Shown here: in pieces, positions 34,962 through 42,543 of the stretch
Position numbering within the stretch: the first letter of the stretch is position 1
How the letters are laid out: every line of letters starts with the position of its first letter
Assembly: GCF_964063325.1 (NCBI RefSeq)
Contig: NZ_OZ061315.1
Span: 1,860,001 to 1,924,000, forward strand
Direction: 5' to 3'
Origin: Hafnia alvei
GTDB lineage: Bacteria; Pseudomonadota; Gammaproteobacteria; Enterobacterales; Enterobacteriaceae
DNA length: 64,000 nt
Notes under the pieces: generated by a model
Told to the model about the DNA's origin: nothing
The model's input: the letters and a program-made list of their open reading frames with translations, nothing else
Database searches by the model: none
Translations under genes and position numbers: made by a program

Positions 34962-36298
34962 TGGACAGTTACGATTTTGAAGAGCAGCTGATTGGCTCAA
35001 TGATTATCAAAGGCGACCACGTTGATTGCCTTGAAATCGCTGGGAAGCTTCCTATCGAGGCCTTTGCGAACTTCCACTTGCAGAACATGTACCGCGTTAT
35101 CGTTGCGCTGCTGAACAAGTGCGAACCGATTGACCCGTTTACGGTTCAGGAAGGGGTATCGGGTGAAACTCGGGATCTGGTTTTGTCCGTATCTGCTCGC
35201 TGCAAGTCTGCTGCAAACATCAAGGCGTGGGCCAAGCGTGTTCGCCAGTGCTGGATGTTGCGAAAGGGGGAGGCTGAGTTAACCAAGGCGGCTTCGTTGC
35301 TTCGTGAAGCTGGCACTCATGACCTAAACGAGCGGATCGCCGAAGTCAGCGGTATTTTGTCGAACCTGCAATTCGAAACCAATGACCGGCTGCCGCGCAA
35401 GATTGGTGACCTACTGCCGGACTACATGGATGTTCTGGAGAAACGCATGAAAGGCGCTGAGTCAGGCTTGTATCTCAAAACCGGTATTGAGCCGATGGAT
35501 AACGAGTACGGGGGATTCGATCGCACTGACCTGATAATCATCGCTGGGCGACCGGGCATGGGCAAAACGGAACTGGCGATCAACATCGGCAACTCAATTG
35601 GTCACCAGAAAGGCCGCGGCCTAATGATTTCCATGGAGATGTCAGAGATGCAGGTCGTCGAACGCCACGTTGCCGATCGCTCTGGTCTAGCTATCGGCGC
35701 ACTGCGTAACCCTCTGGATATGATCCCCGAGCAGTTCACTCGACTAACAGCCGCTACCGGCATGCTTCAGGGCGAAGAAAACTATGTGCTTGATGAGGCG
35801 ATGAGCGTTGATGAAATAATCTCACATGCCGAACGGTTGAACATGGACGGCGGCCTCAGCTTTGTTTCTATCGACTACCTCGGCCTGATGAAAAAGCCAA
35901 AGGCAGAGCGTAACGACATAGCGATCGGAGAGATTACACGGAAGCTCAAGCAGTTCAGCCTGCGCAGCAAAGTGCCCGTTATCTTGCTCTCACAGCTTAA
36001 TCGTGGTGTTGAGACTCGACCTGACAAGCGCCCAACGCTGGCAGACCTGAAGGACTCAGGGGCGATAGAGCAGGATGCAGACGTGATTATCTTCCCGTAC
36101 CGCGATGAGGTTTATCACGACAACAGCAACATGAAGGGGATCGCCGAAATCATCGTTGGGAAATATCGTTCTGGCCAGCCAAAGACTTTTTACATGGGAT
36201 GGAAGAATGGGCACTTCGTCAACATTGAACAGGATGAGGCCGCGCGCCGGTACGCAGCCAATCAGAATGACAACAAGCAAGCATCGGAGTGGAGATAG
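34961..36298 (+). CDS. DnaB-type replicative helicase
   Basis: The 445-residue enzyme has the DnaB N-terminal domain and a RecA-like ATPase core: Walker A GRPGMGKTE near residue 192 and Walker B VSIDYLGLM near 300, then LSQLNRGVETRPDKRPTLADLKDSGAIEQDAD-type motifs H3/H4. It replaces the host helicase at the phage origin, so no P-type loader is needed. The ATG overlaps the O stop. Confidence 0.93.
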   Translation: MDSYDFEEQLIGSMIIKGDHVDCLEIAGKLPIEAFANFHLQNMYRVIVALLNKCEPIDPFTVQEGVSGETRDLVLSVSARCKSAANIKAWAKRVRQCWMLRKGEAELTKAASLLREAGTHDLNERIAEVSGILSNLQFETNDRLPRKIGDLLPDYMDVLEKRMKGAESGLYLKTGIEPMDNEYGGFDRTDLIIIAGRPGMGKTELAINIGNSIGHQKGRGLMISMEMSEMQVVERHVADRSGLAIGALRNPLDMIPEQFTRLTAATGMLQGEENYVLDEAMSVDEIISHAERLNMDGGLSFVSIDYLGLMKKPKAERNDIAIGEITRKLKQFSLRSKVPVILLSQLNRGVETRPDKRPTLADLKDSGAIEQDADVIIFPYRDEVYHDNSNMKGIAEIIVGKYRSGQPKTFYMGWKNGHFVNIEQDEAARRYAANQNDNKQASEWR

Positions 36299-36300
36299 TC

Positions 36301-36558
36301 ATGACAAGTCGTGAACAGTTTGAAGCGTGGTTTCAAGACAGATATGCAGGCTTGCTTGAAGAGTCATACTTTAAGCTCGTTTGGGTTGTTGCGCTTGAGT
36401 CTTGGCAAGCAAGCCGCGAGGCGGTGGAGGTTGAGCTACCAAGCCTGAAGCAAATCGATAGCGGTGAGAGATATGTTTGGTCAGATGGTGTGTTCAATTT
36501 TAAGGAAGATGCAATTAAAGCGATCCGCGCCGCTGGCATCAAGGTTAAGGGGGAGTGA
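36301..36558 (+). CDS. Small phage protein after helicase
   Basis: The 85-residue product (SREQFEAWFQDRYAGLLEES ... LESWQASREA) belongs to a type of small acidic proteins seen often in lambdoid nin regions. GGAG lies upstream of the ATG at 36301; an in-frame ATG at 36289 overlaps the helicase end. Function unknown. Confidence 0.62.
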   Translation: MTSREQFEAWFQDRYAGLLEESYFKLVWVVALESWQASREAVEVELPSLKQIDSGERYVWSDGVFNFKEDAIKAIRAAGIKVKGE

Positions 36559-36561
36559 TAT

Positions 36562-37011
36562 TTGCAAATCGACATGGTTAAAAATGCCGGTGGCGTTTTT
36601 GTACCAATGTTCGAACACGATTTACCCCGCCTAACCAAGTTCAAAAACGGTGAAGTCTACACCGCTGATTTCAAGCTAACTCGCAATCCGACATTTCACA
36701 AAAAGATTTTCGTCTTCTTCAAATTCTGCTTTCAGCACTGGAGTGCAAACAATGCAGGTCTTGAGCATATGGATGAGCACAGCCAGTTTGATCGGTTTCG
36801 AAAAGACCTAACGATACTCGCTGGTTTTTACGAGCAGACAGTAAGGCTAAATGGTGAGATACGAACTGAGGCCAAGAGCTTGTCATACGCGAACATGGAA
36901 ACGGATGAGTTCGAACGTTGCTACAACGCAATGATTAACGCAGCCATCAAGCATATTTTCGCCGGAACGAGAGACGGAAATATCCTCAATCAGCTACAGA
37001 GCTTCTTCTAG
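36562..37011 (+). CDS. DUF1367 family phage protein
   Basis: The 149-residue protein matches DUF1367: GEVYTADFKLTRNPTFHKKIF and AKSLSYANMETDEFERCYNA. Members lie in nin regions next to NinB/NinG, and their role is unknown. The start is a TTG with GGGGGAG at good spacing; an ATG four codons later is possible. Confidence 0.75.
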   Translation: MQIDMVKNAGGVFVPMFEHDLPRLTKFKNGEVYTADFKLTRNPTFHKKIFVFFKFCFQHWSANNAGLEHMDEHSQFDRFRKDLTILAGFYEQTVRLNGEIRTEAKSLSYANMETDEFERCYNAMINAAIKHIFAGTRDGNILNQLQSFF

Positions 37012-37082
37012 ATAAGGGGCAATTTTACTAAATTGATAGCACTGTTAGTCGGGTATAGGAGTTATATATGCAAATATGAAAT

Positions 37083-37102
37083 GCCCGCTGAATAAAGCGG
37101 GC
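37083..37102 (-). terminator. Hairpin terminator after usp
   Basis: A 6-bp GC stem (GCCCGC/GCGGGC) around an 8-nt loop lies seven bases after the usp stop on the minus strand. The following ATTTCATATTT is only moderately T-rich. Confidence 0.5.
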
Positions 37103-37108
37103 CATTAA

Positions 37109-37546
37109 CTAGCGAGCTACGAGCACTGAACACTTTGCATGCCGCACTATGGCAGCAGCATTAGACCCTATGAGGTATGTGGCAATACTCGGGCGATTGG
37201 ATCCAATGACAATCAAATCTGCATTTAGGTTCTCTGCAAGTTTAAGAATCTGATCTTTTGGAGTTCCGCCAGAAATAATATGGTGTTCAATTCTGTCATC
37301 AGAAATATTGAATTTGCTAACAATTCCTTTGAGTGTCGTTAAAGCGATATCTTTCACTTTGCTCTCATTAAGAGCATCCATTGTAAATGCAAAACTCAAC
37401 GTTGCAGCGTACTGATAGGACGGAATTACTGAAACAAAATGGATACGAGCATCATTCTGTTCTGCTAAATCCTCAACATGCTTCGCAGCCAGAGAGATCA
37501 ATGTATCTTCATCAAGATCAATTGGAACGAGGATTGTTTTGTACAT
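37109..37546 (-). CDS. Universal stress protein (UspA family), prophage cargo
   Basis: This 145-residue protein is a complete Usp: an N-terminal YKTILVPIDLDED strand-loop and the ATP-binding C-terminal pattern VIGSNRPSIATYLIGSNAAAIV. ATP-binding Usp proteins help cells survive starvation and oxidative or membrane stress. It is on the opposite strand to the surrounding replication/nin operon, with its own hairpin terminator and an upstream inverted repeat (37575-37591). This is the layout of a lysogenic-conversion gene expressed from the prophage. Confidence 0.85.
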   Translation of the reverse strand: MYKTILVPIDLDEDTLISLAAKHVEDLAEQNDARIHFVSVIPSYQYAATLSFAFTMDALNESKVKDIALTTLKGIVSKFNISDDRIEHHIISGGTPKDQILKLAENLNADLIVIGSNRPSIATYLIGSNAAAIVRHAKCSVLVAR

Positions 37547-37574
37547 CAATTATTCCTTATCAATTAATAACTAT

Positions 37575-37591
37575 TTGGGATTTATTCCCAA
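37575..37591. promoter_or_regulatory. Inverted repeat in usp-ninG divergent region
   Basis: TTGGGA-tttat-TCCCAA is a perfect 6-bp inverted repeat 29 bp upstream of the usp start. It could be an operator for usp. Confidence 0.35.
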
Positions 37592-37620
37592 TATAGCATC
37601 AAATAATCGAAGGGTAATCA

Positions 37621-38217
37621 ATGATAAAAAGTCACCGACGTAAGTGTGCAATTTGTAGAGAGTGGTTCATCCCACGCTTCCAAAATGAACGATGGTGCTG
37701 TCCTGAACATGGGGAAGAGTTAGGCGTCAGACTTAACCTAAAGAATAGAGAAAAGGCGATAAAGGCATTAGAAACCAAGCGACGACAAGAGCAGAAGAAA
37801 AAGAAAGACAAACTTAAAATCCGAAAGTTATCAGTCAAACCCCTCAGTTACTTCGCAAAACAAGCCCAAACCGAATTCAACGCCTACATACGAGAGCGTG
37901 ACTCAGCAGAGCCATGTATCAGTTGTGGGCGTTTTCATAATGGGCAATACCACGCCGGCCACTTCCGCACCGTTGGCGCTAATCCAGAGTTGAGGTTTGA
38001 TGAGGACAATTGCTACAAACAGTGCGCCCCCTGTAATAACCACCTCTCGGGAAACATCGCCGGATACCAGCCAAATCTAATTGCGAAAATTGGCACTGAG
38101 CGGTTCAACAGGCTTATGGGGCCGCATGAGGCTCGTCATTACACACGAAAGGACTTTGAGAGCATCAGAGACGAGTACAAAGCGAAACGTAAGGCGTTAA
38201 ATCAGGAGGCTGCATGA
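37621..38217 (+). CDS. ninG: NinG/Rap recombination nuclease
   Basis: The 198-residue protein is NinG (Rap): an N-terminal zinc ribbon (CAICREWF...WCCPEH), a Lys-rich helix, and a C-terminal HNH-like part with CISCGRFHNGQYHAGHFR and CNNHLSGN. Rap resolves branched recombination intermediates and promotes phage recombination. The stop overlaps the ninH start (ATGA). Confidence 0.92.
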   Translation: MIKSHRRKCAICREWFIPRFQNERWCCPEHGEELGVRLNLKNREKAIKALETKRRQEQKKKKDKLKIRKLSVKPLSYFAKQAQTEFNAYIRERDSAEPCISCGRFHNGQYHAGHFRTVGANPELRFDEDNCYKQCAPCNNHLSGNIAGYQPNLIAKIGTERFNRLMGPHEARHYTRKDFESIRDEYKAKRKALNQEAA

Positions 38218-38417
38218 ATGCTGAAATCCGAACCATACCCGACATGCTAGTCGATACATACGGCAATCAGAGCGAGCTAGCACGACGCTTACACATCAAC
38301 AGAGAAACCATATCCAAATACCTCAACGACAAAGATGCCAAGCACCACGCAATAGTTAACGGTGTATTCATGACAGCTCGCGGAGATTGTGGGAAGAACA
38401 GGTGGGGTAAGCGATGA
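38214..38417 (+). CDS. ninH: NinH-like HTH protein
   Basis: This 67-residue protein has a Fis-type HTH (QSELARRLHINRETISKYLN) and the IPDMLVDTYGN and HHAIVNGV segments of NinH. NinH is a DNA-binding protein of unknown role in the nin region. It overlaps ninG and the Q gene by 4 bp each. Confidence 0.85.
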   Translation: MNAEIRTIPDMLVDTYGNQSELARRLHINRETISKYLNDKDAKHHAIVNGVFMTARGDCGKNRWGKR

Positions 38418-39187
38418 ATATCGAAAGCACAGTGAAATTTCATTCACCGAAATCTACTCAGATCAGCGATTCCCCTCGCGCAACAGCATCAGACGCTATA
38501 ACCAACACTGATGTCATGTGCGCTTTGGGGATGGTGCAGAGTAGAGCACCACTCGGATTTGCTGCCTTCAACGGGAAAATGAGCATCAGCGAAAACGATA
38601 AAAAACGCTCGGTACAGTTACTCACTCAATACGGACTCAAGCACTGCGATAAGGTTGCCGCCTTACGCAAGCTTGATATGAATATTAAGGTGAAGGTCGT
38701 GCAAACGCTCGCAAAGTTTGCATACAAAGACTATTGCCGCTCTGCAGCAGGAACTGAACAGTGCGATTGCTGCAAAGGTACGCGATTTATCAGGTCGAAG
38801 GCCATGGTCATGAAACACGCCGGATGCGGAAAGAAAACGCCGCCGAAGTATGCGGAGGAAGTTACCCATACGATGTGCCCGAAGTGCAACGGAAAGGGTG
38901 AAGTATCCGTGGCGTGCTGTAAGTGCAACGGGCGCGGTGAGGCCGTTAATCGCGAAGAGACGGAGCGGCAGGGTGTACCAGTAAAACATACCTGTAAGCA
39001 ATGCTCAGGCCGTGGCTATGAACGAATACCGGCACAAAAAGCATTTAGGGCTATATGCGCTCACACTGATGCAATATCAGCGACAGTATGGGATAAGGCA
39101 ATAAAGCCATTCTACGAGCAACTCATCACAGAACTGCTTTCATCCGAAGAGGGGGCAAATCGCGAACTTGCGAAAGTTACCAACTAA
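38414..39187 (+). CDS. Q: Late antitermination protein Q (82-like)
   Basis: The 257-residue protein is a Q of the phage 82 type, with DnaJ-like zinc-binding repeats (CDCCKGT, CPKCNGKG, CKCNGRG, CKQCSGRG) in the centre and C-terminal half. It binds near pR' and converts RNA polymerase to a terminator-resistant form, switching on lysis, toxin and structural genes. The late promoter region follows at once. Confidence 0.88.
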   Translation: MNIESTVKFHSPKSTQISDSPRATASDAITNTDVMCALGMVQSRAPLGFAAFNGKMSISENDKKRSVQLLTQYGLKHCDKVAALRKLDMNIKVKVVQTLAKFAYKDYCRSAAGTEQCDCCKGTRFIRSKAMVMKHAGCGKKTPPKYAEEVTHTMCPKCNGKGEVSVACCKCNGRGEAVNREETERQGVPVKHTCKQCSGRGYERIPAQKAFRAICAHTDAISATVWDKAIKPFYEQLITELLSSEEGANRELAKVTN

Positions 39188-39522
39188 CTTGAAGAAAGTT
39201 TCAATCCGGTAACGATTGCTGCTTGCAAAATGCAGAAAACTAGAATAATCTAGCTCTAACACTAGAAATCCGTGAAGATGTTTAACGTGATTTCAAGAAA
39301 GGCTGGCTTAATCGCTGGCCTTTTTGCTTTCTGGATAACCGGTGCGACGCCAGAAAACAATCGCACAGTGGGTAAGTTCGTCTCATTGACTGCAATCCCC
39401 CCTAACCGGCTGGAAGGTCGGTATCAATTCAATCCTCTTCTCTGATATGTAGTAATCAAAAATATTGACACAGTAAACATAAATGATTACTATAATAACA
39501 TGTTCAACAGAATGGAGGAGTG
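39188..39522 (+). promoter_or_regulatory. Late promoter region pR' and tR'
   Basis: Downstream of Q the sequence contains TTGCAA and an ATAATC-type -10 separated by 16 bp (about 39224-39251), a plausible pR'. A hairpin GGCTGGC-ttaatc-GCTGGCC (two G-U pairs) with TTTTT at 39301-39325 could be the tR' terminator that Q overrides. Near hicA there is also a TTGACA (39465) and a TATAAT (39491), though 20 bp apart. Confidence 0.5.
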
Positions 39523-39696
39523 GTGAAGCAAAGCGAGTTTCGAAGATGGCTCGAAGCTCAGGGGGTTGAGGTTTCAAATGGTACGAATCACTTGAAGCTA
39601 AGACTAAACGGGAAGCGAAGTGTAATGCCAAGGCATCCCAGTTCTGAGATAAAAGAGCCGCTAAGAAAAGCAATCATTAAGCAGTTAGGATTGTAA
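39523..39696 (+). CDS. hicA: HicA toxin
   Basis: A 57-residue frame starting with GTG and preceded by GGAGGAG encodes a protein nearly the same as E. coli HicA: MKQSEFRRWLEAQGVEVSNG, then HLKLRLNGKRSVMPRHP with the catalytic His of the double-stranded-RNA-binding fold, and an end KQLGL. HicA is an mRNA-cleaving toxin held in check by HicB. Confidence 0.92.
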   Translation: MKQSEFRRWLEAQGVEVSNGTNHLKLRLNGKRSVMPRHPSSEIKEPLRKAIIKQLGL

Positions 39697-39746
39697 TAAA
39701 ACCAGCCTCGAAAGGGGCTGGTACTTGCAGGCTTCATCATAACAAT

Positions 39747-40154
39747 ATGCGATATCCCGTAAATCTAGAACCAGACAGCGGCGGATTCTTCGTAAGCTTC
39801 CCAGATATACCGGAGGCACTCACGCAGGGCGATAGCCGCGAAGACGCGTTATCAATGGCGCTCGATGCTTTAGTTACAGCGTTTGAGTTCTATTTTGAAG
39901 ATAACCGAAAAGTACCGCTACCCAGTGAAGTAACCGGCGAGTTTGTTGATGTGCCGCTTAGCGTGGCCTCAAAAGTGCTTATGCTTAATGCTTTTATTGA
40001 TTCCAGCATGACGCAAACCGAGCTGGCTAATCGCATGGGCGTGAAGAAACAAGAGATCACTCGGCTATTCGATCTGAAGCATGCGACTAAAATCGATGCG
40101 GTTCAAAAAGCCATGCGGGTACTCGGTAAGCGGTTAGAGTTTCAAGTTATCTAA
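39747..40154 (+). CDS. hicB: HicB antitoxin
   Basis: The 135-residue protein has the HicB partial RNase H fold (DSGGFFVSFPDIPEALTQGD) and a C-terminal HTH (MTQTELANRMGVKKQEITRL) that binds the hic promoter. It neutralises HicA. It follows hicA by 50 bp; the gap holds a CCAGCC/GGCTGG hairpin that could tune the toxin-to-antitoxin ratio. Confidence 0.92.
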   Translation: MRYPVNLEPDSGGFFVSFPDIPEALTQGDSREDALSMALDALVTAFEFYFEDNRKVPLPSEVTGEFVDVPLSVASKVLMLNAFIDSSMTQTELANRMGVKKQEITRLFDLKHATKIDAVQKAMRVLGKRLEFQVI

Positions 40155-40183
40155 CTAGACCAAAGATAAGTATCAATCCACGA

Positions 40184-40212
40184 AGCCCTGAGTTAATAGC
40201 TCGGGGCTTTTT
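40184..40212 (+). terminator. Intrinsic terminator after hicB
   Basis: AGCCCTGAG-ttaatag-CTCGGGGCT (one G-U pair) followed by five T. It isolates hicAB from the lysis genes unless Q-modified polymerase reads through. Confidence 0.8.
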
Positions 40213-40332
40213 GCATTTAGCGTCATCCAAAACCAACCAACCGCACTCACACATTCCTTGTCTGGCATGGATAAGGGTGACGCTATTCCCTAATTAATTA
40301 CTCAGCGCCTAACCCTACGGGGAGGTGAGACG

Positions 40333-40548
40333 ATGCTACGTATGGACAAAATCACAACAGGTATTTCCTACGGAGCGTCAGGCGGTAGCGCCTTATTCTG
40401 GCTTAAACAACTCCTTGATGGCTTCTCACCTGAACAGTGGGCAGCGTTTGGCGTTCTTGGAAGCCTGCTATTTGGCCTCCTGACGTTTCTAACGAATCTC
40501 TACTTCAAGGTAAAAGAAGACAGGCGCAAAGCCTCAAGGGGTGAGTGA
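40333..40548 (+). CDS. Pinholin, P21 S-like, with dual start
   Basis: The 71-residue protein matches the P21 pinholin in length and layout: a first, weakly hydrophobic SAR-type helix (TGISYGASGGSALFWL), a second helix (WAAFGVLGSLLFGLLTFL) and a basic tail. Met codons at 1 and 4 (MLRM) mirror the P21 antiholin/holin pair of 71 and 68 residues. It makes small membrane holes that depolarise the membrane and release the SAR endolysin. A GGGGAGG site precedes the ATG. Confidence 0.88.
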   Translation: MLRMDKITTGISYGASGGSALFWLKQLLDGFSPEQWAAFGVLGSLLFGLLTFLTNLYFKVKEDRRKASRGE

Positions 40549-41090
40549 TGAATCCATCCCTGAGAAATAAATTAAGCGCGGCAATGATTACCCTCATCGT
40601 ATCAGGTGCATCGGCTCCGGTATTGCTTGACCAGTTTCTGAATGAGAAAGAAGGAAACAGCCTAACGGCGTACCGAGATGTCGGTGGAATCTGGACGATA
40701 TGCCGTGGTGCAACGATGGTTGATGGTAAGCCAGCCGTTCAGGGGATGAAGTTAACGCAGCCCAAATGCGACCAAGTAAACGCCATAGAACGGGACAAGG
40801 CATTAGCTTGGGTTGAGCGAAATATTCACGTCCCTCTAACCGAACCACAGAAAGCCGGCATTGCATCATTCTGCCCTTACAACATCGGCCCCGGTAAATG
40901 CTTCCCTTCAACGTTCTATAAGCGACTTAATTCAGGCGATCGGAAAGGTGCTTGTGAGGCAATCCGTTGGTGGATTAAAGATGGTGGCCGTGATTGCCGC
41001 CTGACCAAAGGCCAAAAGAATGGCTGTTATGGTCAAGTGGAAAGACGCGATCAGGAAAGTGCGCTGGCATGCTGGGGATTGGATGAATGA
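40548..41090 (+). CDS. SAR endolysin (P21 R-like lysozyme)
   Basis: The 180-residue enzyme has an N-terminal signal-anchor-release helix (LSAAMITLIVSGASAPVLL) and a GH24 lysozyme domain. The catalytic Glu-8-Asp-5-Thr arrangement is visible in EGNSLTAYRDVGGIWT. It cleaves peptidoglycan after release from the membrane by the pinholin. The ATG overlaps the holin stop (TGATG). Extra cysteines (ICRG and others) suggest disulphide control. Confidence 0.9.
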   Translation: MNPSLRNKLSAAMITLIVSGASAPVLLDQFLNEKEGNSLTAYRDVGGIWTICRGATMVDGKPAVQGMKLTQPKCDQVNAIERDKALAWVERNIHVPLTEPQKAGIASFCPYNIGPGKCFPSTFYKRLNSGDRKGACEAIRWWIKDGGRDCRLTKGQKNGCYGQVERRDQESALACWGLDE

Positions 41091-41548
41091 GCAAGATTAA
41101 CCTAACGCCTGTATTCATCATTATCATCGCCGCCCTAGCATTTCTAACCGATTGCTATCACTCAAACGCAACTGAATATAAAAAACAGCGTGACGACAAA
41201 GTTAATGAGCTGAAGACGGCTAATGCCACCATCACTGATATGACAATCCGGCAGCGCGACGTTGCTGCTCTGGATGCCAAGTACACAAAGGAGTTAGCCG
41301 ATGCGCAATCTGAAACTGACGCTCTACGCCGTAGGCTTGATGCTGGTGGCCGGGTGCTCGTCAGAGGCAAGTGTCCAATGTCCGCCGCAACCCAAACCGC
41401 CCGCCCCGCCCGCATGGGCCATGATGCCACCGTCGAACTCTCTCCTGCTGCTGGACGAAACGTTCTCGGTATCCGGGGCGGAATTATCAGCGACCAGGCA
41501 AAAATAAAATACCTTCAGGATTACATAAAGACACAGTGTGTTCCCTGA
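41087..41548 (+). CDS. Rz: Inner-membrane spanin Rz
   Basis: The 153-residue i-spanin has an N-terminal membrane anchor (FIIIIAALAFLTDCY) and a periplasmic coiled coil (KKQRDDKVNELKTANATITD). With Rz1 it fuses inner and outer membranes to complete lysis. It overlaps the endolysin gene by 4 bp and contains Rz1 in another frame. Confidence 0.88.
   Translation: MSKINLTPVFIIIIAALAFLTDCYHSNATEYKKQRDDKVNELKTANATITDMTIRQRDVAALDAKYTKELADAQSETDALRRRLDAGGRVLVRGKCPMSAATQTARPARMGHDATVELSPAAGRNVLGIRGGIISDQAKIKYLQDYIKTQCVP
41301..41507 (+). CDS. Rz1: Outer-membrane spanin lipoprotein Rz1
   Basis: This 68-residue lipoprotein lies wholly inside Rz in another frame. It has a lipobox (LVAGC) and a Pro-rich body (CPPQPKPPAPPAWAMMPP), typical of Rz1. 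It is the outer-membrane partner of Rz. Confidence 0.88.
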   Translation: MRNLKLTLYAVGLMLVAGCSSEASVQCPPQPKPPAPPAWAMMPPSNSLLLLDETFSVSGAELSATRQK

Positions 41549-41617
41549 AATCTTAAATCGGAGGACAGACGAAATATTAGTTGTGATTTTTATCCACTCA
41601 TCTTAGAGGAAGAAATA

Positions 41618-42343
41618 ATGTACAAATCGATAAAGCTTTTGCTGGGGGCTCTTGTTGCGTCGGTAATGCTTATTCAGTCAGCTGCAATGGCCGCCCCGCC
41701 TAAATTTGTATACAGATTTGATACCCGACCACCCAGCGATATTTTTGTAAATGGGTTTACCAGTTGGGGTAATAATGAAAATGTTTTTGCTCATATAGGG
41801 GGTAGATCATGCATTCAGGTTGAAGGTTCGGAACGCGACTCAGCATTTATTGCCACAAGTTCAGATATCACCTGGAGTACTGCCCGGGCACTTCAGTTAT
41901 CCATGCAGTCACCAGATCAACCGGTTTATCTTTACCGTATTCGTGCTGATGCAGGTTTTTATCCTGGCATGGAATCCCTGGATGCTTATGCAAGGGATAA
42001 CCCTGAGGCCCGGATAAGTCCTGCAAATCGTACTGTTCAGGAAGAGGCTCATGAATATTTAGCTTTAAATCGTATTCTCCCGGAGAATATTGAAAGTGCA
42101 ACCCGTTTTTATCAATGGCAAAATGACGTATATCCTAATTCTGGCTATATTGCCAGAGATACTCATGCGAATAACTCTGCTTTCGGCTCGCAATCAGATG
42201 GCGTGATACACCGGTTTACGTGGGTTCTTCGTGCCATGCCCACGGTAGGTGCCTGCTTTGGTTTTTTTAGTGATAAGTCTCGTAACGATAATTCAGATAA
42301 TGTGATTAGGCTTGAATCCTTACTTATTCCGGCCATTGAGTAG
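41618..42343 (+). CDS. artA: Pertussis-toxin-S1/ArtA-like ADP-ribosyltransferase, AB5 A subunit
   Basis: This 241-residue secreted protein has a signal peptide ending at AMA (residue 26) and the full pertussis S1 layout: Arg33 in YRFDTRPP, the NGFTSWGNNENVFAHI stretch with His59, the AFIATSS strand (residues 76-82) and catalytic Glu146 in HEYLA, then NRILPENI. Cys65 and Cys213 match the S1 disulphide pair. Its length equals Salmonella ArtA. It would ADP-ribosylate host G proteins after delivery by a B pentamer. It follows the spanins, is preceded by AGAGGAAG, and is probably transcribed from pR'. The symbol denotes likeness only. Confidence 0.88.
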   Translation: MYKSIKLLLGALVASVMLIQSAAMAAPPKFVYRFDTRPPSDIFVNGFTSWGNNENVFAHIGGRSCIQVEGSERDSAFIATSSDITWSTARALQLSMQSPDQPVYLYRIRADAGFYPGMESLDAYARDNPEARISPANRTVQEEAHEYLALNRILPENIESATRFYQWQNDVYPNSGYIARDTHANNSAFGSQSDGVIHRFTWVLRAMPTVGACFGFFSDKSRNDNSDNVIRLESLLIPAIE

Positions 42344-42393
42344 CATTACTGTGTATACAAATCAATGATAAAAACTTGTTGACAGTTAACCTA

Positions 42394-42413
42394 AGAAAAG
42401 TTGCCACTTTTCT
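42394..42413 (+). other. Perfect 8-bp hairpin between toxin genes
   Basis: AGAAAAGT-tgcc-ACTTTTCT lies 50 bp after the A-subunit stop. It lacks a T-run, so it may slow or process the transcript rather than terminate it. Confidence 0.45.
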
Positions 42414-42414
42414 A

Positions 42415-42444
42415 TTGTCAAACTCGAAAAGCTTTTAATATAAC
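42415..42444 (+). promoter_or_regulatory. Possible separate promoter for the B subunit
   Basis: TTGTCA (42415-42420) and TATAAC (42439-42444) are 18 bp apart in the 190-bp A-B gap. This would allow B-subunit transcription independent of the late phage promoter. Confidence 0.5.
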
Positions 42445-42543
42445 TCCCGCAAGTTAAAACTGATGGTTTTACGTGGTAAATCATAAAATGAATCTTTTAT
42501 TCCACCCGCCCTTAAATATCCAGTAAACAGAGGTATGTCAGAT

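Noticed and set aside
36562..37011. Possible NinB annealase
   Set aside because: The protein matches DUF1367 segments better than NinB, so the annealase name was not used.
39383..39673. 96-aa reverse frame in the hicA region
   Set aside because: It is the antisense shadow of hicA, which is clearly recognisable on the forward strand.
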